Below, piece after piece: positions 21,539 through 34,045 of a stretch of DNA of 64,000 nucleotides. Origin of the DNA: Meghimatium bilineatum (lineage: Eukaryota; Mollusca; Gastropoda; Stylommatophora; Philomycidae); assembly GCA_034231615.1 (NCBI GenBank), contig CM067322.1, forward strand, positions 101,579,587 through 101,643,586, in the 5' to 3' direction. Made by a program: the position numbers and the translations under genes. The notes beneath the pieces are model-generated. The model saw only the letters and a program-made list of their open reading frames with translations. It ran no database searches and was not told the origin of the DNA. Position 1 is the first letter of the stretch; the number at the start of each line of letters is the position of its first letter.

Positions 21539-22807
21539 GAGTTTCAGGGAACATGTTGATCACATTATCATAAGGGCAGGCAAAGGCTTAGCACAATGAA
21601 GGTTATGGCTGCTGCGCAGTGTGAGCAAAGATTGTTATTTCTTTTGTACCAGGGTTTGGTTGTGGCTGTGGTGGAATATGCACTGGCAATTCTGACTCTT
21701 AGTCAAACTCAGATCGAAAGACTGGATAGAGTCCAGAATGCATCAATGCGTATCATTCTGGGATGCACAAGAGACACATCGACAAGAGCTATGCGATACC
21801 TACTTGACTGCCCAACAGCTGAGCATAGATTACAGTATTGCCGTGCACGGGCGTACCTTCAAATACATGCAGATAAGGAACACCCGTTGCATTCCGAAAT
21901 ACAGAAAGTTAAAGGCAGCAGACTCAAGCGAGGAAGGTCGTGGATCGGACGTGCTGAGGATGTCATACAAAGCGTGTGCAGATTACAGGATGTGGCAGCA
22001 GGTGCGGAATGGATAGGTCTACCCACATATTTCGAAACTTGTTTGAGAGTAGTAATATCACTTAGCAGGGAATGCAGAGAATGGTGTCCCACAGCTGTGG
22101 AGAAAGAAGTGCAGGCTTTAATCAGTGAGAATACCAAAGAGGGGGATGTGATTATATACACTGATGGATCTGTAATTAGGCATGTTCGCAGTGCTTGGGC
22201 CTTTACAGCTCAGTGCGCAGGTAAAACGATTAAGGAGGAAAGTGGTGCCTTTGCGGTCACTACGAGTAGTATGACCATGGGGACTATGGCGGTGACCAAG
22301 GCATTTGAGTGGCTACGCACACAGAAGGTAACGCAGGTCTGCATCTTGAGTGACTCTATGAGTATGATTAAGAAGGTACAAGTGGGTCTCGTTCGCGAAC
22401 AGTGGATTGAGGCCTTGAGAAATGCGAGCCTGAAAGCGGTTACATTTATTTTCGTGCCGGGACATGTGGGCGTTCGAGGCAATGAAAGAGCGGATCAACT
22501 GGCATCGTGTGCGATTGTGGCACAGGGCGATGGGGCAATGGATCGCGCTGACGTTTTGAACTCCTTAAGAGATATAACACGCGAGAGTGATACTAATGTG
22601 GATGATGATTCCTTTTCAATGGCTAGGATTAAAGATCAGAGATTGAAATGCGGTGTTGCTAGAGGTGAACATTTTGGAGGGCGCAGAAGAATGATGGTCA
22701 ACCAGCATAGGACCGGTACTGTCAGCAGAAGTGTGATGGCGGATACACTCAAGGAGAGTTCGGAGCAACTATGGATATGTCAAGTTTGCAGTGATGATTA
22801 TCCGACG

Positions 22808-22816
<9 letters not shown>
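21539..22816 (+). pseudogene. I-type LINE, RT thumb and RNase H (sense half)
   Basis: From 21540 the trace reads LSFREHVDHIIIRAGKGL, then a one-base frameshift into the long frame 21596-22816. The N-terminal part is RT thumb (VVAVVEYALAILTLSQTQIE, RVQNASMRIILG). RNase H follows with IIYTDGSV (Asp), MGTMAVTKAFEW (at the position of the usual Glu, here Met-Ala), ILSDSMSMI (Asp) and FVPGHVGVRGNERADQLA (His, Asp). The protein ends in VCSDDYPTTN and stops inside the first CTAA units. The apparent loss of the RNase H Glu (copy at 62722 keeps MEILAVTKAL) suggests damage. Confidence 0.9.
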
Positions 22817-24078
<1,262 letters not shown>

Positions 24079-24094
24079 TCCACATAAAAAGATA

Positions 24095-24295
24095 TTTTAT
24101 CCTTTTTCTTCTTCTTTTATTCTCAAACTCCCACTGGATTTCTCTTCTAGCAGTACTATGGTCCTACTAGATTTCTCTTCTAGCAGTACTATGGTCCTAC
24201 TAGATTTCCTGCAGGATGTTGTTCAGAGAATGAAAATGTGATGTGTCGCCATTTTATTCGCTCCAATGGCCAAACACATCCGTATTTGGGGATAG
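24095..24295 (-). mobile_element. SINE-like repeat family C
   Basis: Minus strand: CCAAACACATCC region, GCGACACATCACATTTTCAT, TGCAGGAAATCTAGTAGG, GGGAGTTTGAGAATAAAAG and a GAA tail. The CTAGTAGGACCAT segment is duplicated (24144-24202). Confidence 0.75.
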
Positions 24296-24299
24296 AAGA

Positions 24300-24960
24300 T
24301 ATGTGGGACTTATATTTAGACTTCGATGCATTTACAATATTGATGACTCTATTTGAATATGACACAGAAGCAGGGCAGATTACACAGAACATAGAGGCTT
24401 ACAGAATGGCAGTGTAGACAACGTTCTCTTAATCAATCATATGTTACATAGAAGGAAAAGGACAGTTAAAGGCAACATTACAGATTGAGTCTGTTAATTC
24501 TAAGCTCCCCTTTCTTAACTTACCAAGTAAACCCGCTAAAGATTAACGCACTTAATCAGTTTATCAACCCTGGAATGTAAAGTGTTTGGGAGTTTCAAAG
24601 AAAAGCCCGTTAGTTTAATCACACGTAATGTTATTGATAGTATTCAAGTCGATCAACAAATACAGGCAACAGAAATATGGCCAAGTTAACATTAATATAT
24701 ACGAAACAGTTTGGTGTAAATCTGGTAGAGGACTTAACAATAAGGGTTGTGTATATATAAAATGTCACTGAGTGTATATGCCAGATTGAAATTTTGTGCC
24801 TGTTTCAATTTGTGGGCCATGTTTTTTTTAAAGTTAGGTGTTTCATAACATTGGGTTATTTTATTTAAGGGATGTCAAGGTATGAATATTATTCAATGTA
24901 TGGCAGGTGTAGGTAATGTGTGTGTGTATGCGTATGTGTGCGTGTGTGGCAAGATGGCAA
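24300..24960. other. No gene recognised
   Basis: AT-rich unassigned sequence; ends with a short GT-rich stretch (24918-24950). Confidence 0.45.
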
Positions 24961-24974
24961 AAGAAGTTTATGTT

Positions 24975-25790
24975 AAAGGTAGCATGTACTTGTGAGACGA
25001 AACAGGTGTATGTGAGAGCTAACTTGTATAGGTGAGACATAACAACTACACGTGGGACGAAACGTAAAGGTAAAAACTAACAGTACATGTAGACTTACAG
25101 GCGAGCTGTAACATGTACAGGTGAGACGAAACATATGAGAGTAACATATGCGGACGAAATGTGTGCAAAAAGTAGGTAACATATACAGGTGACGAATAAC
25201 GTGTACATTTGAGAAGTATCATGTGCAAGCGAGAAAAAAGCACTGGTTAAAGGTAACTTGTACAGGTGAGAAGTAACATGTACAGGTCAGACAAAATATG
25301 TACAAGTGAGACAAAACAGGTACGTATGAGAAGTACCGGGCACAGGTGAGAAAAAACTGATACAAATGAGACAAAACAGGTACATAGAAAATGATAATAT
25401 ACTTCAGTGAGACAAAAGCGTGTGTACGGGAAGTAATATACAGGTGAGAGGTACCAGGCACAGGTGAACCAAAACGTACGGGCTAGAGGTAAACAATACA
25501 TAGATTAAAGAGTTAAAGTAAAGATGAGCAAAACACAATTACAAGGCTGTAACAGGTGAGATTAACACGTACATGTAGGAGATACTAGGCACCGGTGAGA
25601 CTAAACAGGTACGTCTAAAAGTTAGAGGTAACCGTTACAAATGAGACGAAACGTGTACATGTGAAAGGCAGCAGTTACGAGTGAAAGGTAAATGTACAGG
25701 TGAGAGGTAATAAACTCAGATGAAATAAAACAGGTACAGGTGAGCAATAGCATGTACAGATGAGACGAAACATGCGCAGTTGATATTTGT
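24975..25790. repeat. Highly diverged ACATGTACAGGTGAGAC repeat
   Basis: Dozens of loose copies of a 17-20-bp motif (ACATGTACAGGTGAGACGAA). It is an old array in which units have drifted apart. Confidence 0.8.
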
Positions 25791-25794
25791 GCAA

Positions 25795-26250
25795 TGTGTC
25801 CTTGATGTTATCTATCCAACTTTTTCTTTGCTTTTGTCTAATTTTACATCTAAATCATCCACCTGTTGTAGGTACATGATGGTAGTTGGTTAGAATTTAT
25901 TTGTACTAACGTTTCATACAAATAACTGAGACGCAACATTTTTGGAATACAAGCAACAGGTAAATATGAAGCACAACAGGTGAGACAAAGCGAGTACATA
26001 TTTAAAAAAAACAATAAAAATATTACAGGCGATGTGTAACAGGTAAGCCAGACATAGCAGACACAGGTGAGGCATAATATTTATAGATGGTTGCTTATAC
26101 AGAATTCCATAAGCTCATGCCTTTTTATCTAACTTCCAGCCGTCGTTGGTGTGCCACATTTTCACCTGACTGACGGATAATAATTATAGAGTTGTTATTG
26201 TCTTCTTGATGGTGCTAATGAAATAATTCCGTTAGCTGTGATATCTTCTT
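25795..26250. other. No gene recognised
   Basis: Unassigned, with further scattered CAGGTGAGAC-like motifs up to about 26070. Confidence 0.45.
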
Positions 26251-26254
26251 GTTA

Positions 26255-26344
26255 TGTTCTACATATGTTCTTGTTATGTTCTACATATGTTCTTGTTATG
26301 TTCTACATATGTTCTTTTCTACATATTTTCTTGTTATGTTCTAC
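26255..26344. repeat. 22-bp minisatellite, first segment
   Basis: TTCTTGTTATGTTCTACATATG repeated about four times. The same repeat resumes at 27935-28085 and 30075-30250, so the two elements between appear to be insertions. Confidence 0.85.
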
Positions 26345-26519
26345 AAAAATCAGTGTGATCGCTATGGGCACTAAGATGTGACCTAGCAATGCCTGCTTGT
26401 TCATGGACCACCTTGAGCACCAGGTGTGGGAGTCCTATTGTGGGCCCTTCATTGATGTCCCATAGGTATATCGATGATACAATCTGTATCACTAACATGG
26501 CTGAGGCTGAACTGTCACG

Positions 26520-26925
26520 CTTCATTCACTTCATAGATAACTTTCACTCAGCCACCAAGTTACGCTTCATTCACTTCATTGAAAACTTTCACCAGCCACC
26601 AAGTTACGCTTCATTCACTTCATTGATAACTTTCACCCAGCCACCAAGTTACGCTTCATTCACTTCATTGAAAACTTTCACCAGCCACCAAGTTACGCTT
26701 CATTCACTTCATTGAAAACTTTCACCCAGCCACCAAGTTACGCTTCATTCACTTCATTGATAAGTTTCACCCAGCCACCAAGTTACGCTTCATTCACTAC
26801 ATTGATAACTTTCACCAGCCACCAAGTTACGCTTCATTCACTTCATTGATAACTTTCACCCAGCCACCAAGTTACGCTTCATTCACTTCATGGATAACTT
26901 TCACCAGCCACCAAGTTCACATTCA
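26520..26925 (+). repeat. 44-45-bp minisatellite grown from Penelope RT codons
   Basis: About nine units of GCCACCAAGTTACGCTTCAT then TCACTTCATTGATAACTTTCACC(CA). The unit is the codon stretch for RFIHFIDNFHSATK of the RT. Units of 44 and 45 bp are mixed, so the frame shifts between units. Confidence 0.95.
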
Positions 26926-26984
26926 AGATCTCCACCTCCCATGTGAACTTCCTGGATATATCCATCACTATCCAACCTTCCTGT

Positions 26985-27413
26985 CTTAGCACAGCGGTAC
27001 ACTACAAACCGACTGATGCTCTTAGCACATCGGTACACTAAAACCGACTGATGCTCTTAGCACAGCGGTACACTACAAACCGACTGATGCTCTTAGCACA
27101 GCGGTACACTACAAACCGACTGATGCTCTTAGCACATCGGTACACTACAAACCGACTGATGCTCTTAGCACAGCGGTACACTACAAACCGACTGATGCTC
27201 TTAGCACAGCGGTACACTACAAACCGACTGATGCTCTTAGCTCATCGGTACACTACAAACCGACTGATGCTCTTAGCACAGCGGTACACTACAAACCGAC
27301 TGATGCTCTTAGCACAGCGGTACACTACAAACCGACTGATGCTCTTAGCACATCGGTACACTACAAACCGACTGATGCTCTTAGCACATCGGTACACTAC
27401 AAACCGACTGATG
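26985..27413 (+). repeat. 36-bp minisatellite grown from Penelope RT codons
   Basis: About 12 units of CTTAGCACAGCGGTACACTA then CAAACCGACTGATGCT, encoding LSTAVHYKPTDA in the RT frame. An AG/AT variant (CACAGCGG or CACATCGG) alternates. The RT frame continues after the last unit with VHSFLLYTS. Confidence 0.95.
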
Positions 27414-27809
27414 TCCACAGCTTTCTCCTGTATACCTCATTTCATCCTTCTGCCTGTCGCGATTCCCTTTCCATTCTCTCAACTTCTTCGTCTCCGACGT
27501 CTGTGCAGTGATGAAGATAGATTTCTCGAGAAACCCCACGGGATGATGGACTCCTTCCGCTGTCGGAATAGAATTATATTATGAATATCGGATTATTCCG
27601 TCATTTCTCTCTTTGTCTCGTTTTCACATTTATTTGGGTTTGTTTTTGTATATTTCCTTTTTGGTTTTTTTCTTCACATTTCTTATTTGTGTCACCTCTG
27701 ACTTATTTCTATCCTTCCGGCCACCCCCCCCCCCCCATCTCACTTGACACGTGAACGCCAGTTTTTTCGTACTTGCCCGTCGATTTTAGATGTATATGTG
27801 TATGTAACA

Positions 27810-27837
27810 TTGATAAAGGTCGTTTGATCGAAACGTC
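27810..27837 (+). ncRNA. Hammerhead-like ribozyme core in Penelope terminal region, copy 1
   Basis: TTGATAA, an extra A, stem GGTC/GATC with loop GTTT, then GAAACGTC. The layout matches CUGANGA-stem II-GAAA of hammerheads known from Penelope-like elements. The core bases at positions 3 and 8 are U and A instead of C and G. Folding of stems I and III was not verified, so activity is unknown. Confidence 0.5.
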
Positions 27838-27934
27838 GATTTGTGCCTGTGATTATGTGTGCGTCTAGCTATTAACAAAACTTCATTACCCCGTTTCAAG
27901 CTTTCCTGTTGGATTTCAGTTTTGCGCAGTTAGT

Positions 27935-28085
27935 ACATTGTATGTTCTACATATGACATTGGTATGTTCCAGTTCTATTCTTGTTATTTTCAAGATATGT
28001 TCTTTTTATGTTCTAGTCATAATTTGGTTATGTTCCTATTTTATTCTACGTATGTTCTTGTTATGCTCTATACTGGTTTGAATTT
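27935..28085. repeat. 22-bp minisatellite, second segment
   Basis: TATGTTCTACATATG and TTCTTGTTATGTTCTA motifs, a degenerate continuation of the array at 26255-26344. Confidence 0.7.
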
Positions 28086-28596
28086 ACTTCTATAAATGAT
28101 ATTCGCTTATTTAGACATCATATCAGTTCACCTGGTCATTAACTTCTCGTGGTTACTTGAATTGTACTCATATCATGATTCGTGAAGTCATCAAAGAGGT
28201 CAAGATCAAAATGACTAACATTTTTGGCAATAACTCGTGACAGGTTCATGAGAATCTCATGAAACGTAGTTAGCACAAAAATCTATGTCCTTATTATTGA
28301 ATGCCTATAAAAGATTGTCAGTCCTCGAATACATTTAGCTGAAAACTAAATGGTTCATCTCACTACAGAACAATTCATCATCAATGGACGCTTACAGACT
28401 CGACAATCACAACGTGTTGTGGCCAGAAATGTAATGTAGTTAGACGCACCCCCATTAGCAGCATGTGGAGGCGATTTCAGCAAACTGGCTCAGTGGCAGC
28501 CCAGCCGCCAATTGGAAGATCCAGTCATAAGTCCTGCCGAAGACTACTTCATACAGCTCCATCAGCTCAGAAATAAATTTGCACCTGCGCCCCTCC

Positions 28597-28690
28597 AGAG
28601 TCCCACTCAATGCCCTGTCACAGTCCCACTCAATGCCCTGTCACAGTCCCACTCAATGCCCTGTCACAATCCACTCAATGCCAGCAGCTC
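28597..28690 (+). repeat. 23-bp minisatellite inside Tc1 remnant
   Basis: Four units of AGTCCCACTCAATGCCCTGT plus CAC, the last shortened. Confidence 0.9.
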
Positions 28691-28932
28691 GTTGAATTTC
28701 ATATCAAACGGCTGCACACCGCCCTTTTTTAATGGAGATAGAATACCATATAGAGGACCTATTCTTACGGACCGGCATTGTCAGAACACTGCAGTGGGTG
28801 AACCAGCATCGTTAATGTACCATTGGGAATAACCGGAGACCGGTTTGATTTATTGATGAATCATTTTTTGTGTGTGCTTCAGAAACACGTTAGACGGAGA
28901 AGAGTGTACCGCAGAGTTCTGCCCACGGTTGT

Positions 28933-29445
28933 TGAGGATTCTGTGAACAACGTTGCTGAGGATTCTGTGAACAACGTTGCTGAGGATTCTGTGAACAACG
29001 TTGCTGAGGATTCTGTGAACAACGTTGCTGAGGATTCTGTGAACAACGTTGCTGAGGATTCTGTGAACAACGTTGCTGAGGATTCTGTGAACAACGTTGC
29101 TGAGGATTCTGTGAACAACGTCACTGAGGATTCTGTGAACAACGTTGCTGAGGATTCTGTGAACAACGTTGCTGAGGATTCTGTGAACAACGTTGCTGAG
29201 GATTCTGTGAACAACGTTGCTGAGGATTCTGTGAACAACGTTGCTGAGGATTCTGTGAACAACGTTGCTGAGGATTCTGTGAACAACGTTGCTGAGGATT
29301 CTGTGAACAACGTTGCTGAGGATTCTGTGAACAACGTTGCTGAGGATTCTGTGAACAACGTTGCTGAGGATTCTGTGAACAACGTTGCTGAGGATTCTGT
29401 GAACAACGCTGCTGAGGATTCTGTGAACAACGTCACTGAGGCTTC
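28933..29445 (+). repeat. 24-bp minisatellite grown from Tc1 transposase codons
   Basis: About 21 units of GTTGCTGAGGATTCTGTGAA plus CAAC, reading AEDSVNNV in the frame that begins RRRVYRRVLPTVVEDSVNNV. Units are nearly identical, indicating recent growth. Confidence 0.95.
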
Positions 29446-29494
29446 TTCACATTGTGGTGAAGGTGTACTGATGTAAGGGGGGGGGGTGATCAAC

Positions 29495-29590
29495 TTCATG
29501 GGAAGAAGAGATCTATTGCAAACTGAAGGACTCCTGAATGCCGAACGATACACCTCTCAAACTGAAGGACTCCTGAATGCCGAACGATAA
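29495..29590 (+). repeat. Tandem duplication in Tc1 remnant
   Basis: CAAACTGAAGGACTCCTGAATGCCGAACGATA occurs twice, offset by about 40 bp (29518 and 29558). The copied segment is the transposase block read as EGLLNAERY. Confidence 0.85.
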
Positions 29591-30074
29591 GTTGCTTAAA
29601 TTGTTCGTTCTCGCGTCCTTCCAAGTTTGGCTGCACGAGGGTAGATTTTGCAGCAGGATAACAGTCGACCTCATGTGGTACAACTCACCACCCAGCTTCT
29701 AGCTTAAAGTAACGTCCAGACCATTCCGTGGCCAGTCATGTCATCCCATAGAACACTAATGGGATGAACCCAACAATCGACTCCACCAGCGAGACGTGGC
29801 TCCAGCCAATCTTCGACAGTTGTTTCATGCACTGCGGGAAGAGTGGGCAGCCATCCCACAACAACAGAACCAACGACTAATCGGATCCATGTCACGGAGA
29901 TATCGTTCTTTGATAGAGGTATGAGGAGGCCATACACCTTTACTGAAACGGAGGCATCAGTCGCAAAGAATCAAAGTTCAAACCAAATTTAATGAACATC
30001 ATTTCATTGTTAAAGTCAGCGTTTCTTCATGCTAAGGTTGAAACATTGATTCCGTAGAATAAAATGTCAGTGGA

Positions 30075-30250
30075 CATGTTCTAGATGTGTTCTCATTATC
30101 TTCTAGATGTGTTCTTCTTATGTTCTAGATATACTCTTATTATGTTCTACATATGTTTTTGTTATGTTCTAGTTACGTTCTATATATGTTCATGTTATGT
30201 TCTAATTATTTTTTTTTAGATATGTTCATGTTATGATCCACTTATGTTTT
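30075..30250. repeat. 22-bp minisatellite, third segment
   Basis: Degenerate TTATGTTCTAGATATGTTC units. It resumes the array interrupted by the Tc1 remnant. Confidence 0.7.
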
Positions 30251-30519
30251 TGCTAGTTATCTGCCGTATAAAATATCTATTAATATACTTGCAGTCTTGT
30301 TTATGACATGGCCACGCTTACAACGAGTGTCGTTGACCTAAATAAGCTCAATAGACCTGGCAATGTCATTAAAAATTTGACTGATGATTCATGTATTTTA
30401 CCTGTACTATGCATGGGGTCAATATTAATATTTTGCGGTCTAGTGGGTTGTTGTCTTTTTGGGGAGGGGGAGGGAGGGCTGGGACTTGTGTCTATGTATT
30501 AGCTGTTTATTACATGACG

Positions 30520-31165
30520 AAAACGTATGTCCTAGGCAGGAAGTCGCTAATAGCGCAGCTCCGCAGTGAAACCAACATGACAACGTATTTAGCTCTTCCA
30601 AACGGAAATGCACACAGATGTGAAACAGAAGTTAAAAGGAGAATAGGAATGGCTAAAAGTACCGTCAATGACATGAGGATATTAGTAACATCTAAACAAA
30701 TTACAAACAAGTTAAAAATTAGAATTATAAAATGCTACAACTATTCTATATTAATGTATGGATCAGAAACATGGACACTAAACAAACAATTAGAAGACAA
30801 AATTGATGCCTTTGAGATGTGGGTGTATAGGAGAATATGGAGAACATCATGGAAAGAGAAGAAAACAAACAAAGAGGTTCTAAAAACACTTAATATGAAG
30901 AAAGAATTACTAAGAGAAATAAAGATCAAGCAAATAAAATATTTTTGACACATTAAAAGACATGACACCTTATTGAAGATCGTACTGGAGGGTAAAGCCA
31001 AAGGGAAGTGAACAAGAGGTAGGCAGAGATACAGGTCGGAGAGCAACATCTCAAGATGGACAGGCTACAGTCTAACAGAGTGCACCACCAAAACAAGAAA
31101 CAGGGGATGTTGGGGGTCTGTTACAGTCCACCTTCGTTACGGAGACGGCACTTGATGATGATGAG
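30520..31165 (+). mobile_element. RTE-like LINE, C-terminal RT region and 3' end
   Basis: Frame 30391-30948 contains TEVKRRIGMAKSTVNDMR, YSILMYGSETWTLNKQLE, DKIDAFEMWVYRRIWRTSW and KKTNKEVLKTL. Past a stop it continues HIKRHDTLLKIVLEGKAKGK. This is the typical C-terminal tail of RTE-like endonuclease-reverse transcriptases. It ends in GATGATGATGAG. The 5' end is lost. Related fragments lie at 12660-12930, 38325-38520, 41245-41275 and 50595-51450. Confidence 0.8.
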
Positions 31166-31304
31166 TTGTTAATGGGTCAAGACTGTGACCCTCTATTATG
31201 TTCTTACATTTACTTTCAGTTCTGTCTATATGAAACTATACTTTCTTCGTTTTCTCCCCTGTCTTCCCCAAATTGTTGATTGGTTGGTTGGTTGCTGATT
31301 CAGC

Positions 31305-32155
31305 GGTATATGGTCTCATGTCCTTTGACCCAAAGCCATTGTGTGATTGATAAGTTGTACAAGCTGTATGCGCAGTCGGAAGATGAGACTCTGGTCTTTC
31401 ATTCCCAAGAGGTTGTTGTTGTCTTTAGGATTTGGGCTGGTCATATATTTATAGAATTCCCTCCGAGTGTTTCCCATGGCCCATATGTTCATCCATTTTT
31501 CTTTACTGTGTGCATGGTTGTTTGTGTATATGGCTGTTCTTGTTGTGCTCCCTTCTTTGCTAGTCTGTCTGCCGTGTCATTGCCAAGTGTGTTTGAGTGA
31601 CCAGGAATCCACTGCATAACAATGCTGACTTCATAAGATGTAAGCATTGTGGTTGGCATGGTGATATATTTTAAATTGATCAGATTTACAATGTTAATCA
31701 CATTATAGTGTTTGAAAAGCGGACATAGTGTCTGTAAAAATCACAATGTTTAGGACTCTTGGTGGAAAGGCGCCGAATATAGTCTTCAGGTGGTACAAGG
31801 AAACTTCTAGGGCAGTTTTTTCAGCTTCATTGTTCGAACAGATCTCCCTACGGGCATCAACCAACTCATTAGATGTTTTGTCTGGATATTCTATATAGAC
31901 ACCATAATCTTCTTTGATCGTAGCTTTTAAAACAGAACCGTCAGTATAAACACGAATCCATTGTTCTAGGTGTCTATTGTTTTCTGTGTTGCTTTCATAA
32001 GACTTACTTAAGACCTTTTACAGACACATCTGTATAGACATTAATCCATTGTTCTGGGTAGGTGTCTATTGTTTTCTGTGTTGCTTTCATAAGACTTACT
32101 GGTTCCGAACTTTTCGCTGCATTATCTCTTAATTGTGTCTTTATTTCTGCAATTT
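31305..32155 (-). mobile_element. RNase H-bearing LINE fragment (second subfamily)
   Basis: Minus-strand trace: EQWIRVYTDGSVLKATIKED, EYPDKTSNELVDARREICSN, NNEAEKTALEVSLYHLKT, IVIFTDTMSAFQTL, then after frame breaks QWIPGHSNTLGNDTADRLAK and a C-terminal part around LRIQLVQLINHTMALG. It is related to but distinct from the copies at 1531 and 6385. A segment of about 75 bp (AAGTCTTATGAAAGCAACAC onward) is tandemly duplicated at 31950-32100. Confidence 0.8.
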
Positions 32156-32159
32156 AAAA

Positions 32160-32630
32160 CATAATTGTGGCGGTAAACATTTTTTCAATATTCTCCAATT
32201 TTTTTCCAATTCCCCAATTTGTTCTAGATCCATGTTTCCAAACGTGTGTTGCACGCGCCACTTGGTGGGGGGGGGGAGGAGGCAATTCGAGATGTATCAA
32301 CATACCTCAATCTTGAAACGTTGATCGCGACGAAAAACATAAGACAAAAACAACAGAACAGAGAGGTTCAGGCAAGACATAGTAGTCTGTAATTAAATCA
32401 ATGCACTCTTAAATATGTACAAATAGGAATAAGAGGGACAACGGAAGAAAATGTTTGAGAAAGTGGCAACAATCAAAGAAGATGTGGGTCTAATCAACGT
32501 GCAAGATGTACACACACAAGCATCATACCGATGGAGCTGGAGAGCTCTGTTTTCTGGTCTATCAGCCTTACAGATTGGGAAACACTGTTCCATATCTCCC
32601 ATTTCTGAATTTTCTTTGCAGATGATATCT
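32160..32630. other. No gene recognised
   Basis: Unassigned sequence with a G-run at 32265-32277. Confidence 0.45.
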
Positions 32631-32634
32631 TCCG

Positions 32635-32942
32635 ATGTAATCTGTTGTCTTTCTCAGAGTGTGATCAATCCATCTTTATTTCTCAGAGTGTGATCAAGCC
32701 ATCTTTGTTTCTCAGAGTGTGATCAAGCCATCTTTGTTTCTCAGAGTGTGATCAATCCATCTTTATTTCTCAGAGTGTGATAAATCCATCTTTATTTCTC
32801 AGAGTGTGATCAAGCCATCTTTATTTCTCAGAGTGTGATCAAGCCATCTTTATTTCTCAGAGTGTGATCAAGCCATCTTTATTTCTCAGAGTGTGATCAA
32901 TCCATCTTTATTTCTCAGAGTGTTACCAATCCATCTTTATTT
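32635..32942. repeat. 29-bp minisatellite, about 10 units
   Basis: Unit TTTATTTCTCAGAGTGTGAT then CAAGCCATC; AATCCATC and AAGCCATC variants are interspersed. Confidence 0.95.
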
Positions 32943-32944
32943 CA

Positions 32945-33780
32945 CTAACATAATTTTGTGAGTAAGCATGATACTGCACTGTTTTCATCGAATCCCCAAC
33001 GTCTGATCCTATCTTGCCCCTCAACGTCTGATCTTATTTTCTTATTTCATATGAAAAAAATCATTCACGAGCAGTTGTTCACATTTGTTTGCAGCTAATG
33101 TTATTTTATCTCTGTCATTTTCCATGTCTCCGATGCCGTGTATTTCGTCAATAACATAATCCTGCTGGCTCAACGAGAATCATTATAACTGTAAAGTGAC
33201 ACGTTTAACTTTATCGTGTCTTTCATTGGTAGCTTCCTGCATACTTTGTGTTGAAAGACATTGACAATTACGGGGAAAGTCACATTAGTTCCTTAGAAGG
33301 AAGATTCCCAATTTAGCCCACAGGTCTTATATGGTCGATGGTCAGAAGACATGCAACAAAAGAGACTTAGTTGACAATGCCCTCCCCCCCCCCCTGCCCA
33401 TATTATGTCGTTCCACCGAATTTTGTGCACACTCTAGCACTTATTCTGTTACACTAGGTTTCTTTGTTCGTAGAATGTCATTCTAAACTTTGGCACATTG
33501 CCTACAGAATCAAACCTGTATGGCTTATAGCAAGATTAGACCTGTAGGGCATATTGCCTTACAAGCCCAACACATGACTTTTAGTACTATACATTCAGCT
33601 TAATCGTGGGTAAGAATACCTCCCTTAACGATTTTTCACAATAAGGTCTTCAAATGTCTTATAAAAAAGATGGAAACATATTTGAAAATGGGAGAAGGGC
33701 CTTTAATTTAGGTAAAATTGCTCCTTACAGAAACCCCCCCCCCCGCCCCTTATCTTGGGATCACCTAACGTAAGTCATGT
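32945..33780. other. No gene recognised
   Basis: Unassigned, with C-runs at 33385-33394 and 33737-33748. Confidence 0.45.
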
Positions 33781-33784
33781 GTTT

Positions 33785-34045
33785 GAGAATATGCTCTTCC
33801 ATCATTTCTCTGTTTGTTTCGTTTCACTATTATTTGGTTATGTTTTTAGATATTTTCTCATTGTGTTGTTTCACCTCTGACCTAGTTTCCACACTTCCGG
33901 GTTATCATCAAATTTAGCTCTGCCACGTGAACGTCAATAGTGATGTTCTTTCTCGTCTTTTTTTTTGTTGTGAATGTGTTCTTGATAAGACCTTTTGGTC
34001 AAAACGACGATGTGGGTGTGTGTTTACAGTGATTAGCAAAACTTG
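33785..34045 (+). mobile_element. Penelope-like element 3' terminal region, copy 2
   Basis: Similar to 27600-27900: CATTTCTCTGTTTGTTTCGT, TTTCACCTCTGAC, CCACGTGAACGTCA and the hammerhead-like motif. No coding part is present. Confidence 0.7.
33982..34008 (+). ncRNA. Hammerhead-like ribozyme core, copy 2
   Basis: TTGATAA, perfect stem GACC/GGTC with loop TTTT, then AAAACGAC, so the usual G12 is A. Probably dead. Confidence 0.4.

Larger units (their letters stand above)
26345..27930 (+). mobile_element. Penelope-like element, RT remnant with two internal arrays
   Basis: Frameshifted RT of the Penelope type. In order: CLFMDHLEHQVWESYCGPFI, RYIDDTICITNMAEAELSRF (catalytic YIDD), FIHFIDNFHSATK, FKISTSHVNFLDISITIQ, HYKPTD, LYTSFHPSACRDSLSIL and LRLRRLCSDEDRF. 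These blocks are characteristic of Penelope RTs. Segments at 26520-26925 and 26985-27413 are tandemly amplified within the frame. The 3' part carries a hammerhead-like motif at 27810-27837. The GIY-YIG endonuclease was not seen. The element is inactive. Confidence 0.85.
28340..29955 (+). mobile_element. Tc1-type transposon remnant with internal arrays
   Basis: Transposase trace with several frame changes. An N-terminal stretch (SSMWRRFQQTGSVAAQPPIG) resembles the paired-like DNA-binding domain. Later blocks are PYRGPILTDRHCQN, a degraded catalytic FIDES, RRRVYRRVLPT, LQQDNSRPHVVQ (second Asp), HPIEH-stop-WDE (third acidic position) and EEWAAIPQQQNQRLIGSMSR. All are hallmarks of Tc1 transposases. 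Two segments are amplified (28597-28690 and 28933-29445). Terminal inverted repeats were not located. Confidence 0.85.

Noticed and set aside
30293-30502. Possible exon after ACTTGCAG (MATLTTSVVDLNKLN...)
   Set aside because: An acceptor-like site precedes an open frame, but there is no convincing donor, the end is G-rich low complexity, and no family is recognised.
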